From Pseudoxanthomonas sp. (GTDB lineage: Bacteria; Pseudomonadota; Gammaproteobacteria; Xanthomonadales; Xanthomonadaceae), in the NCBI RefSeq assembly GCF_002863005.1, contig NZ_PKDG01000033.1, forward strand, positions 1-58,893: 58,893 nt of DNA. Reading direction: 5' to 3'. The stretch's first letter is position 1, and every line of letters begins with the position of its first letter. Positions 36,146-45,331 of the stretch are shown here, piece by piece. A model generated the notes under the pieces. That model ran no database searches, was not told the origin of the DNA, and saw only the letters and a list, made by a program, of their open reading frames with translations. Made by a program: the position numbers and the translations under genes.

Positions 36146-37930
36146 ATGCGTCGATTCCCCCGCCTCGCCACCGTCGCCGTTCTGCTCGCCGCCACCGGTC
36201 CCGCCTTGGCTGCGGCCATCGTCGACAAGGTGCAGGTCGAGGGGCTGGACGACGAACTGATGGTCGAGAACATCAACGCCGCGCTGTCGCTCAACGACTC
36301 GCTCGGCAATCGCCTCGGCGAATCACGGCTGGAATACCTGCTGGGCGAAGCCGTCGCCGAAACGCGCGAGGCCCTGGAGCCGTTCGGCTACTACTCGCCC
36401 ACCATCACCATCGATGCCCCGCGCAGCGAGGCCGCCGAAGACGAGCGCCTGACGGTGGTCGTGCGCGTGCAGCTCGGCGAGCCGGTGCGGGTGCGCAGGC
36501 GCGACCTGTCCATCGAAGGCGAAGGCGGTGAAGACCGTTACCTCAAGGAAGACCTGGCCGCCTTCGCGCCGGATGTCGGGGATGTCTTCGACCACACCAC
36601 CTATGAGGCGAGCAAGCTGGCCATCGTGCGGCGCCTGGCGGACCGCGGTTACTTCGATGCGGACTTCACCCATCGCCGCGTGGAGATCACGCGTGCCGAC
36701 CACGCCGCCGACATCGCACTCGGCTGGGTCAGCGGCATCCGCTACGACATGGGGGCGACGACCTTCCACCAGGACAAGTTCGACCCCGGTCTGCTCGACA
36801 AGCTGGTGTACTGGGAAGAAGGCAGCTACTTCCACCAGGGCAAGCTGGACCGGCTGCGCGAATCGCTGGTCGGGCTGGACTACTTCTCCAGCATCGACAT
36901 CCAAGCCAATCCCGACAAGGCCGTCGACGGGCGCGTGCCGATCGACGTGAACCTGGAGCTGGCCAGGCGCGACATCTACACCGCCGGCCTGGCATACGGC
37001 ACCGAGAGCGGCCCGGGTATCCGGCTGGGGCTGGACCGGCGCTACGTCAACTCGCGCGGGCACAAACTGTCCACGCACCTGGATTACGCGCAGAAGCGCA
37101 AGACGCTGCTCACGCAGTACCGCATCCCCGCGTTCAAGTGGCTCGATGGCTGGTACACGGTCGGCCTGCAGGCCAGCGACGAACAGACGGATTACATCGA
37201 CCTGCGCCATGTCGAGTTCACCGGCAGCCGCAGCGGCCAGGTCAGCGAGGACTGGACGGCAGTGGCCTCGATCCATGCGCTGCGGGAACGCTGGCGCTAC
37301 GTCGAGGATGATCCGTTGACCGGCCTGCCCGACACCACCGTGCAGTACGCCACGTTCACCTACCCGTCGCTGCGCGCGGACTACACCAATTCGCCGGTCG
37401 GTTCGAACCGTCCCGACCAGCTGGCAGGGTCCCTCCTGTTGCGCGGCGGCGTCGACGGCGCGGGCTCGGACGCCAACTTCCTGCAGTTCCACATGCGCGC
37501 GCGCTGGTCGCAGCGCTACAAGGCCAACAGCACGCTGATCGTGCGCGGCGAATACGGGCACACCTTCACCAGTTCGCTGGTGGCGATGCCGCCTTCGCTG
37601 CGCTTCTTCGCCGGCGGCGACCGCAGCATCCGCGGCTACGCCTGGCGCGAAGTCGGGCCGCGCCGCGGCGACTACGCGCTTGGCGCGAAGAACGTGCTCA
37701 CCAGCAGCGTTGAATACGAGTTCTATCCGAAGGGCGGTCCTTACGGCGGCGCGGTGTTCGTGGATACCGGCAGTGCGTTCGACGGCACGCGCCCCGACCT
37801 CAGCACCGGCATCGGCGTGGGCCTGCGCTGGCGTTCGCCGGTCGGTCCCGTCCGCCTCGACGTGGCGCATGGCCTGAACGACCCGGATTCCAGCTTCCAG
37901 ATCTACCTCAACATCGGGACCGACCTGTGA
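36146..37930 (+). CDS. tamA: Outer-membrane assembly factor TamA (BamA/Omp85 family)
   Basis: 594 residues with a signal peptide (about 1-24). Three POTRA domains (about 25-265) are followed by a 16-strand Omp85 barrel; the barrel's lid-lock motif appears as FFAGGDRSIRGYAW, and the last strand ends in the usual aromatic-poor FQIYLNIGTDL. With TamB it helps insert outer-membrane proteins and moves phospholipids. Start 36146 is chosen for the signal peptide. The stop overlaps the tamB start (GTGA), confirming an operon. Confidence 0.95.
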   Translation: MRRFPRLATVAVLLAATGPALAAAIVDKVQVEGLDDELMVENINAALSLNDSLGNRLGESRLEYLLGEAVAETREALEPFGYYSPTITIDAPRSEAAEDERLTVVVRVQLGEPVRVRRRDLSIEGEGGEDRYLKEDLAAFAPDVGDVFDHTTYEASKLAIVRRLADRGYFDADFTHRRVEITRADHAADIALGWVSGIRYDMGATTFHQDKFDPGLLDKLVYWEEGSYFHQGKLDRLRESLVGLDYFSSIDIQANPDKAVDGRVPIDVNLELARRDIYTAGLAYGTESGPGIRLGLDRRYVNSRGHKLSTHLDYAQKRKTLLTQYRIPAFKWLDGWYTVGLQASDEQTDYIDLRHVEFTGSRSGQVSEDWTAVASIHALRERWRYVEDDPLTGLPDTTVQYATFTYPSLRADYTNSPVGSNRPDQLAGSLLLRGGVDGAGSDANFLQFHMRARWSQRYKANSTLIVRGEYGHTFTSSLVAMPPSLRFFAGGDRSIRGYAWREVGPRRGDYALGAKNVLTSSVEYEFYPKGGPYGGAVFVDTGSAFDGTRPDLSTGIGVGLRWRSPVGPVRLDVAHGLNDPDSSFQIYLNIGTDL

Positions 37931-40900
37931 GGAAGAAGGCGCTTCCCGACGACCTGACACCGGAAGAGCGCGAAGCGCGCATCGCCGAGTTGCGCGCGCG
38001 CCGCAGGGCGCGCATGCGCACGTTGGCGATCCGCAGCGCGATCGGCAGCGGCGTGCTGCTCGTGCTGCTGTGCATCGGCCTGTACTGGCTGTTGCAGACG
38101 GTGGCCGGGCGCGACGTGCTGCTGGCGCAGATCCAGGCGCGGCTGCCGGCGGACGCATCGCTGACGTACAAGCAAGTCGATGGCCCCATCGCCGGTCCGC
38201 TGACGCTGCGCGGCGTGGATTTCCGCTGGGACACGATCCGCTTCACAGCAGACGAGGTCTATCTGGAACCCGACCTGCGGCCGCTGCTCGGCAAGCGCCT
38301 GCGCCTGGACGTGCTGAAGCTGCGCGGCGCGATGCTCGACGTGCCCGAAAGCGATGAACCGTTCGAGCTGCCGCGCTGGCCCGACGTGTTGCCGCAGATC
38401 GAGATGCCGCTGGCGATCCAGGCCGACCGCATGGAGATCGACCGCTTCCTGATCCGCCAGAGCGGACAACCGGTCATCGACATTTCGCGCGCAACCGGCG
38501 CGATCGACATCGGCAACGGGTACGTGCATGCGCAGAAGCTGGCCATCGCCAGCGACCGCGGCGCATTCGGCGTGCACGGCAGTTACGCACCGCGTGACGG
38601 ATACGCCACCGACCTCACCGCGACGGGAGTGTTCCCTGCGCCATTGGGTCGCACGCCCGCGCGCATCGGCCTGGTGGCACGCGGCAATCGCGCGCGCATG
38701 AGCGTCGGCGTGTCCGGCGCTGCGCCGGCCCCCGTGCGCGCCACGCTGACCCTGCGCGGCGAGACGGAGCCGACCTGGAACTTCGCGGCGAAGTCCGACG
38801 CCCTTGATCTCTCGCTGCTCGGCGTGATGGAGGACAGCACCCCCGTGTCGTTCGACCTGGTCGCGAAGGGCGCCGGGGGTGCCGCCGACCTGCAGGGCAC
38901 GTTGCGGCAGGGCGACATCGCGGTCGTCATCGAACCCTCGCACGCGCGCATCGACGGCGAAGTGCTGACCGTGGAGCCGCTGGCGATCCGCGCGTTCGAC
39001 GGCTATGCCTCGCTGCGCGGCCGCGCCGACTTCACCGCGCCGGAGAATCCCGGATTCCGATTCGCCGTCAACGCGCGCGGCCTGCGCTGGGGTACGGAAG
39101 CGGACAGCATGATCGGCGCCGAAGGCGACTTCGGCCTGGCCGGCAAGCTGGACGCCTGGGCCGCCATCGGCAAGGCCACGCTGACGCGCGGCAATGAAAG
39201 CGCGCTGCTGGAATTCGATGGCCGCGGCAATGCCGAGCGCGTGCAGCTGGAAACGCTGCGCGCCACCATGCCCACCGGCACGCTCGATGCGACGGGCAAG
39301 GTCGGCTGGGCGCCGGTGCTGGACTGGGACGTGAAGGCGACGCTGGCCGGGTTCGATCCCGGCTATTTCGCAGCAGGATGGACCGGCAACGTCTCCGGCA
39401 ACCTCGCATCGCAGGGGCGCCAGCGCGAGGATGGCCTGTTCCAGGGCGCGCTGGACATACCGAAGCTGAGCGGTCGCCTGCGCGACCGGCCGCTGGATGC
39501 ACGCGGCACATTCGCGCTTGACGGCAACAACGGCGAAGGCGATCTGGCCTTGTCGCTCGGCGGCAGCCGCGTCACCGCGAAGGGCAGGGTGGGCGATACG
39601 CTGGCCATCGACGCCGCGTTCCGCCCGTTCAACCTCGCGGACCTGCTGCCCGAGGCCAGCGGCACGCTCGCCGGCACGGTCAGCCTCACCGGCGCCCGCA
39701 ATGCGCCGAACATCGATGCCGACCTCGGTGGCGAGAACCTGCGCTGGAACGACTGGAGTGCGGGCACGCTCAGCCTACGCGGGCGCCTGCCCTGGCGCAG
39801 TGGCAGCGGCAACCTGGCGCTGCAGGGCAGCGCGGTGGACGTGGGCGCGGTACTGGACACCGTCGCTCTCAACGCCCGTGGCGCCGTGGAAGACCTGCGC
39901 TTCGATGGCGACGCGCGCAACGCGATGGGCGCCGTCGCGCTGTCCGGCACCGCGCAGAAACGCGGCGCCCACTGGCAGGGCACGCTCGACGCGTTGCGCA
40001 TCGCGCCGTCGAAGGGCAACCCATGGACCTTGCGGCAACCGGCACGCTTCGCGCAGAACGGCGCCAACTGGACGCTGTCCGAGAGCTGCCTCGGCTCCGA
40101 CATCGGGGGCGAACTGTGCGCCAGCGCAAACTGGCCGCGCCAGGGGCTGGCCGTGCGTGGCGAAGCGCTGTCGCTCGCACTGGTGCAGCCGTGGCTGCCG
40201 CCGGCCGATGGTCGTCCGCTGACGCTGCGCGGCGAGTTCACCCTCGATGCCACGCTCCGCCCGGCCGGCAACGCCTGGCAGGGCGAAGTGCACCTCGCGT
40301 CGCTGGACGGCGGCCTGAAGATGGGCACCACCGCGCGCGGCGAGATCATCCGCTACGACAACTTCACCCTCGACGTGGACTTCACCCCGCAACGCATCCA
40401 GGGCCGGCTGGGCACCGGCTTCAAGGGCGACGGTTACGTGGATGCGACGTTCAACACCGGCTGGGACGCATTCGCGCCGCTGAAGGGCGACCTGTACTTC
40501 CACAACTCGCGCCTGTTCTGGATGGAGTTGTTCTCGCCGGACCTGGTACGCCCGCGTGGCAAGTTGGCTGGCCATATCGGCGTGGCGGGCACGCGCGGAC
40601 GACCGCTGCTGAGCGGTGAAGCGACGCTGACCGAATTCACCGGCGAACTTCCCGCGCTGGGCGTGTCGCTGACCGACGGTGGCGCGGAGCTGGTCGCACT
40701 GTCCGACGGCAGCGCGCGCATCGACGGCAGCATGAAGACCGTGTCGTCCACCGGCGGCACCGGCACCGGCGGCATCCTCAACGTGTCGGGCACGCTGGGC
40801 TGGAACAACGACACCACGCCACTGCAGTTCCAGGTGCGCGGCGACAACGTGCTGGTCGCCGACACCACCGACCTGCGCGCGGTGGCGTCGCCGAACATCC

Positions 40901-41760
40901 AGGTGGGCTTCGCCGACAACACCATCCAGGTCCGCGGCGAGGTAGGCATCCCGTCGGCGACCATCGATGTCGAAAAACTGGACGACGGTGTGTCTGCCTC
41001 GGAAGACGTCGTGATCCTGGACCCCGTCGATCCCGAGCGCGCACCCAGTTCGCGCCTCGACCTGGACCTGTCGCTGAAGGTCGGTGACGAGGTCAGGTTG
41101 AAGGGCTATGGGCTGGAAGGCACGCTGGCCGGCACGCTGCACGTGCGCTCGCAACCGGGCCGCGAAATGCTGGCGACCGGCCGGCTCGATGTGGACGGCC
41201 GCTACGAGGCGTACGGGCAGAAGCTGCGCATCACCCGCGGCGAACTGACGTGGAGCAACAACGCCGTCTCCGATCCGCGCATCAACATCCGCGCCGAACG
41301 CGACGTCGTCAGCGCCAGCGTCACCGCCGGTATCGACGTGACCGGCCGTGCCAGCCAGCCGCGCGCGCGCGTGTGGTCCAACCCGGCGATGTCCGAGTCC
41401 GAAGCACTCGCCTACCTGGTGCTGGGCCGCTCGCTCAACACGGCGAGCAGCGACGAAAGCCAGCGCATCAACGCGGCTTCGTCCGCACTGGGCGCGGGCG
41501 CAGGATTGCTCGCGTCGCAATTGGGCGCGAAGATCGGGCTGGACGATGCGGGGGTGCTGGAATCGCGCACGCTGGGCGGCTCCGTGTTCGGCGTGGGCAA
41601 GTACCTCTCACCCAAGCTGTACGTCAGCTATGGGGTCTCGATGATCGGCTCCGGATCGGCGGTGACGCTGAAGTATTTGCTGCGCAAGGGGTTCGACGTG
41701 GAAATCGAATCCAGCACCATCGAGACGCGCGGCTCGATCAACTGGCGCAAGGAGAAGTAG
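37927..41760 (+). CDS. tamB: Translocation and assembly module TamB (DUF490, AsmA-like)
   Basis: 1277 residues, start GTG overlapping the tamA stop. One N-terminal membrane anchor (about 38-60, IGSGVLLVLLCIGLYWLLQ) is followed by a very long repetitive beta structure that bridges the periplasm as a lipid-carrying groove. The C-terminal DUF490 domain is clear (PRARVWSNPAMSESEALAYL; LSPKLYVSYGVSMIG; SSTIETRGSINWRKEK near the end). Length matches E. coli TamB (1259). Confidence 0.95.
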   Translation: MRKKALPDDLTPEEREARIAELRARRRARMRTLAIRSAIGSGVLLVLLCIGLYWLLQTVAGRDVLLAQIQARLPADASLTYKQVDGPIAGPLTLRGVDFRWDTIRFTADEVYLEPDLRPLLGKRLRLDVLKLRGAMLDVPESDEPFELPRWPDVLPQIEMPLAIQADRMEIDRFLIRQSGQPVIDISRATGAIDIGNGYVHAQKLAIASDRGAFGVHGSYAPRDGYATDLTATGVFPAPLGRTPARIGLVARGNRARMSVGVSGAAPAPVRATLTLRGETEPTWNFAAKSDALDLSLLGVMEDSTPVSFDLVAKGAGGAADLQGTLRQGDIAVVIEPSHARIDGEVLTVEPLAIRAFDGYASLRGRADFTAPENPGFRFAVNARGLRWGTEADSMIGAEGDFGLAGKLDAWAAIGKATLTRGNESALLEFDGRGNAERVQLETLRATMPTGTLDATGKVGWAPVLDWDVKATLAGFDPGYFAAGWTGNVSGNLASQGRQREDGLFQGALDIPKLSGRLRDRPLDARGTFALDGNNGEGDLALSLGGSRVTAKGRVGDTLAIDAAFRPFNLADLLPEASGTLAGTVSLTGARNAPNIDADLGGENLRWNDWSAGTLSLRGRLPWRSGSGNLALQGSAVDVGAVLDTVALNARGAVEDLRFDGDARNAMGAVALSGTAQKRGAHWQGTLDALRIAPSKGNPWTLRQPARFAQNGANWTLSESCLGSDIGGELCASANWPRQGLAVRGEALSLALVQPWLPPADGRPLTLRGEFTLDATLRPAGNAWQGEVHLASLDGGLKMGTTARGEIIRYDNFTLDVDFTPQRIQGRLGTGFKGDGYVDATFNTGWDAFAPLKGDLYFHNSRLFWMELFSPDLVRPRGKLAGHIGVAGTRGRPLLSGEATLTEFTGELPALGVSLTDGGAELVALSDGSARIDGSMKTVSSTGGTGTGGILNVSGTLGWNNDTTPLQFQVRGDNVLVADTTDLRAVASPNIQVGFADNTIQVRGEVGIPSATIDVEKLDDGVSASEDVVILDPVDPERAPSSRLDLDLSLKVGDEVRLKGYGLEGTLAGTLHVRSQPGREMLATGRLDVDGRYEAYGQKLRITRGELTWSNNAVSDPRINIRAERDVVSASVTAGIDVTGRASQPRARVWSNPAMSESEALAYLVLGRSLNTASSDESQRINAASSALGAGAGLLASQLGAKIGLDDAGVLESRTLGGSVFGVGKYLSPKLYVSYGVSMIGSGSAVTLKYLLRKGFDVEIESSTIETRGSINWRKEK

Positions 41761-41762
41761 GC

Positions 41763-42821
41763 GTGCTGCCGTCGCTGACGGCACGACGCCTGCACGCGCA
41801 AGGCATAACGATGCCCCTTGCCGCGTCGCCTGCCGATGTCGTCCGCCACATGGGCGCGCTGCAGGCGCAGGACTACCACGCTGCGCTGTGGGCCGTCGGC
41901 CTGCGGACGGAAGCGGCGACGCGGGCACAGGTGGAGGATGCGATCACGCGCGGCGAGATCGTGCGCACCTGGCCGATGCGGGGCACGCTGCACCTGCTGG
42001 CACGCGAGGACGTGCGATGGATGGTGGCGCTGCTCGCACCGCGCGTGCAGGCGGCGCATGCCGCGCGCATCGCGCGCGACCTGGGTCTCGACGCGGCCAC
42101 GCTAGCGACCGGGCGGCGCGTCATCGAGCGTGCGCTGGCCGATGGCGCACCGGTCCCGCGCGCCGACCTGTATGCCCGGCTCGACGCCTCCGGCATCGCC
42201 AGCACCGGTCAGCGCGGCCTGCACCTGCTGAACTGGCTGGCGCATGAGAGCGTGATCTGCCAAGGGCCGCGCCAGGGCAGACAGCCGACCTTCGTGCTGA
42301 TGGAGGCGTGGGTGCCACCAGACGCGCCGCTGGACCGCGACGAAGCCCTGCACCGGCTGGCGCTGCGCTACCTGCAGGGCCATGGGCCCGCCACCGCCGC
42401 CGACCTCGCCTGGTGGGCGGGACTGACGCAGAAGGACGCGGTGCACGCGCTGGCGCTCGCCAGCGCAGAGACCGAACGGGAAGCGCGCGACGGCACAACT
42501 TGGTGGTGGCGTGCCGACGCACCGGCTGCGCCGCGGTCGCGCACGATCCACCTGCTGCCCGCCTTCGATGAATACCTGATCGGCTATCGCGACCGCACGC
42601 CGGTGCTGGACGCCGCGCATGCGCGCCGCGTGATCGGCCTCAATGGACTGGTCGCGGCCACCATCATCGTCGGCGGCCGGGTGGCGGCGACCTGGAAGCG
42701 CGGCGGCGGCAACGACGGCGAGGTCGTGCTCGATCCGCTGCGCGCACTCGCCGACGCCGAACATGCCGGCATCCGCCGCGCGGCGACGCGCTGGCGTCGC
42801 TTTCTCGGCGACGCTCGCTGA
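41763..42821 (+). CDS. Winged-helix DNA-binding protein (HTH_42; AlkZ/YcaQ-like)
   Basis: 352 residues, start GTG preceded by AAGGAGAAG inside the tamB 3' end. MGALQAQDYHAALWAVGLR and TWPMRGTLHLLAREDVRWM are hallmark segments of the HTH_42 superfamily, and PAFDEYLIGYRDR lies in its C-terminal part. AlkZ and YcaQ in this superfamily are DNA glycosylases acting on crosslinks or bulky alkyl adducts through a Gln-x-Gln or Gln-x-Asp motif; here the first segment reads QAQD, consistent with that site. The branch cannot be decided here. Two bases after tamB. Confidence 0.82.
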   Translation: MLPSLTARRLHAQGITMPLAASPADVVRHMGALQAQDYHAALWAVGLRTEAATRAQVEDAITRGEIVRTWPMRGTLHLLAREDVRWMVALLAPRVQAAHAARIARDLGLDAATLATGRRVIERALADGAPVPRADLYARLDASGIASTGQRGLHLLNWLAHESVICQGPRQGRQPTFVLMEAWVPPDAPLDRDEALHRLALRYLQGHGPATAADLAWWAGLTQKDAVHALALASAETEREARDGTTWWWRADAPAAPRSRTIHLLPAFDEYLIGYRDRTPVLDAAHARRVIGLNGLVAATIIVGGRVAATWKRGGGNDGEVVLDPLRALADAEHAGIRRAATRWRRFLGDAR

Positions 42822-42887
42822 CGGCACGGCACGCGCCTTCATTGCCGCAGCGGCGCAGGCCCGATATCGTCGCGGTCTCTCCGCTGG

Positions 42888-45038
42888 ATGCTGACGATGC
42901 GCCGCCGACTTTCTACCTCCGTCCTCGCCCTGGGCGTCGCCCTGTCCCTGCCCGCCGAGGCCGACGAGGGCATGTGGATGCCCTCGCAACTGCCGCAGCT
43001 TGCCAAGACACTGCGCGACGCCGGTTTCACGGGCGATCCGAAGACGCTGGCGGACGTCACCGCCGCGCCGCTCAGTGCCGTGGTGCGCGCGGGTGGCGGG
43101 ACGGGCGCGTTCGTGTCACGGGATGGCCTGCTGCTGACCAACCACCACGTTGCCTTCGGCGTGATCCAGTACAACAGCAAGCCTGGGCAGAATCTGATCG
43201 ATGACGGCTTCATCGCAGCTGACCCCGCCGGCGAACTGCCCGCGAATCCCGACTTCCGCGTGTGGGTGACGGTGGCTTACGACAAGGTTACCGATACGGT
43301 GCTGAAGGACACCGCCGGCAAGACCGGGCGCGACTACTTCGATGCCGTGGACCGCGCAAGCAAGGCGATCGTGGCTGAGTGCGAGGCCGCCGGCGGCGTG
43401 CGCTGCAGCGTCGCCAACATGTACCACGGCACCGACTTCTACCGCATCACCCAACTGGAACTGCGCGACATCCGCCTGGCCTACGCGCCGCCCCGCGCGA
43501 TCGGCAACTACGGCGACGAGATCGACAATTTCATGTGGCCGCGCCACACCGGCGACTTCACCCTGCTGCGCGCTTACGTGGGCAAGGACGGCAAGCCGGC
43601 CGCCTACAGCCCGGACAACGTGCCCTATCGCGCGCCCGCACACCTGTCGCTGGCCAAGGATGGGCCGAAGGCCGGCGACTACGCCATGCTCGCCGGCTAT
43701 CCGGGCGTCACCTACCGGCACCGCACCGCGGCCGAGTTCGACGAACAGATCAACTGGACCCTGCCCGCACGCGTGGCCGTGTTCGACCAGCTCATCGCCG
43801 TAATCGAAGCGGCTGGCAGGCAGGATGCCGACGCGAAGACGCGCTATGCGGCGCAGCTGCAGTCGCTGAAGAACAACCGCAAGCGCGCTGCCGGCGAACT
43901 GGAAGGCCTGCGCCGCAGCGATGCCGTGCGCGTTCGTGCCGAGGACGAGCGCGGCATGCTGGCGACCGACGCGGCAGCGAAGGAACGGTCGGACATCGAT
44001 GCGCTTGCCGCCTCGATCGCCGGCGGATCGGCGGTGCGCGAGCGCGAGCTGCTGTTGGCGCTGTTCGGTTCGCAGTCGCAACTGATGCGCAGCGCGATCA
44101 CGCTGGAGCGCTTGCGGCTGGAATCGGCCAAGCCGGACGCCGAGCGCGAGAGCGGCTACCAGGCGCGCGACCATGCGTTGATCGAAGGCATCCTGAAGCA
44201 GGTGCAGCGCCGGTATTCGCCTGACGTGGAGAAGGCGCTGCTGACGGTGCTGTTGACGCGCTACCAGCAATTGCCGGACGCGCAGCGCCTGCCGGGCTTC
44301 GATGCGGCTTTCGGCCGCACGCCCGCTTCGCTCAAGAAGGCGTTGGATGTGCTGTATGCGGGAACGAAGCTCGGTGACGAGGCCGAGCGCCTGTCGCGCT
44401 TCGCGGCGGCGCGCGAAGGCAAACCGCTGGCCGCCGATCCCCTGATCGACCTGGCAACGGCGCTGGTACCCGTGCAGTTGGCACTGGAGCAGGAACGCAA
44501 GACGCGTGAAGGCGAGCAGCTGCGGCTGCGCCCGGCCTACATGCGCGCGCTGTTCGCTTGGCGCAAGCAGCAGGGACGCGCCCTGTATCCGGACGCCAAC
44601 GGCACGCTGCGGGTCAGCTTCGGCAAGGTCGACGGCTTCTCGCCGCGCGACGGCGTGCAGTACACGCCGGTGACCACGGTGGCCGGCATCGTCGAGAAGA
44701 ACACCGGCCAGGTGCCATTCGACGCGCCGAAGCCGCTGCTCGATGCGATCGCCAAAGGCGATTTCGCCGGCACCGAAGATCCCGCGCTGAAGACGCAGAC
44801 GGTCAACTTCCTCACCAACCTGGACACGACCGGCGGCAACTCCGGTTCGCCCGTGCTCAACGCGCGCGGTGAACTGATCGGCCTGAACTTCGACAGCAAC
44901 TGGGAATCCGTCAGCGCCAGCTGGATGTTCGACCCTCGCTACAAGCGCGCGGTGCACGTGGACATGCGCTACCTGCGCTGGCTGATGGGCAAGGTCTATC
45001 CGGCGCCGCACCTGCTGAAGGAAATGGGCGCACCGTGA
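42888..45038 (+). CDS. S46-family dipeptidyl-peptidase (DPP7/DPP11 type)
   Basis: 716 residues with a signal peptide (cleaved near residue 25, before DEGMWMPSQLP). Chymotrypsin-type fold with a helical cap: His in TNHHVAFG (86/87), the Asp in FMWPRHTGDF-type region DNFMWPRHTGDFTLL, and nucleophile Ser652 in TTGGNSGSP. These periplasmic enzymes release dipeptides from the N-terminus of peptides. The residue that sets P1 specificity (Gly675 in Pseudoxanthomonas DAP BII, Arg in DPP11) aligns with Ser670 here (NFDSNWES), so the preference may differ. ATG 42897 is an alternative start. The stop overlaps the next start. Confidence 0.93.
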   Translation: MLTMRRRLSTSVLALGVALSLPAEADEGMWMPSQLPQLAKTLRDAGFTGDPKTLADVTAAPLSAVVRAGGGTGAFVSRDGLLLTNHHVAFGVIQYNSKPGQNLIDDGFIAADPAGELPANPDFRVWVTVAYDKVTDTVLKDTAGKTGRDYFDAVDRASKAIVAECEAAGGVRCSVANMYHGTDFYRITQLELRDIRLAYAPPRAIGNYGDEIDNFMWPRHTGDFTLLRAYVGKDGKPAAYSPDNVPYRAPAHLSLAKDGPKAGDYAMLAGYPGVTYRHRTAAEFDEQINWTLPARVAVFDQLIAVIEAAGRQDADAKTRYAAQLQSLKNNRKRAAGELEGLRRSDAVRVRAEDERGMLATDAAAKERSDIDALAASIAGGSAVRERELLLALFGSQSQLMRSAITLERLRLESAKPDAERESGYQARDHALIEGILKQVQRRYSPDVEKALLTVLLTRYQQLPDAQRLPGFDAAFGRTPASLKKALDVLYAGTKLGDEAERLSRFAAAREGKPLAADPLIDLATALVPVQLALEQERKTREGEQLRLRPAYMRALFAWRKQQGRALYPDANGTLRVSFGKVDGFSPRDGVQYTPVTTVAGIVEKNTGQVPFDAPKPLLDAIAKGDFAGTEDPALKTQTVNFLTNLDTTGGNSGSPVLNARGELIGLNFDSNWESVSASWMFDPRYKRAVHVDMRYLRWLMGKVYPAPHLLKEMGAP

Positions 45039-45217
45039 CGCCCGACGACGATCCGCGCCCGGTCGAACCCGAACCGCCGCTGCCCAGCGACTGCTGCAAC
45101 AGCGGCTGCCCGATCTGCGTGCATGACCTCTATGCGGAGCAGTTGCAGCACTACCGGCAGCAGTTGGCGGCGTGGAAGGAACGGCATCCCGAAGAACCCC
45201 CTGCAGGAGCGACGTAA
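45035..45217 (+). CDS. OXLD1-like small Cys-rich protein (oxidoreductase-like domain)
   Basis: 60 residues, start GTG overlapping the peptidase stop (GTGA). PPLPSDCCNSGCPICVHDLYAE is the complete PF09791-like signature, seen here as DCCNSGCPICVHDLY with four Cys, probably a metal or redox site. The domain occurs alone in proteobacteria and in the mitochondrial protein OXLD1; function unknown. Its last four residues and stop codon lie inside a REP palindrome that begins at 45205, so the C-terminus was shaped by the repeat. Confidence 0.82.
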   Translation: MTPDDDPRPVEPEPPLPSDCCNSGCPICVHDLYAEQLQHYRQQLAAWKERHPEEPPAGAT

Positions 45218-45313
45218 GTCGCGACCGCACGCCTTCCCGCGTGCAAGGCTCGCTCTCCTGCATGGATGGTGCGTCGTCACTGAAAATCCACGGTCGCGAC
45301 TTACGTCGCTCCT
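45205..45313. repeat. REP/REPIN-like inverted repeat pair
   Basis: Two perfect inverted copies of a 23-base unit: 45205-45227 begins AGGAGCGACGTAAGTCGCGA, and 45291-45313 is its exact reverse complement ending TTACGTCGCTCCT. Each copy is itself a small palindrome (GCGAC.T.AGTCGC). Two inverted REP units about 60 bases apart is the REPIN layout mobilised by RAYT transposases in Xanthomonas and Pseudomonas relatives; no RAYT gene is in the window. Confidence 0.85.
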
Positions 45314-45331
45314 ACAACAGCCGAGCGGCAC

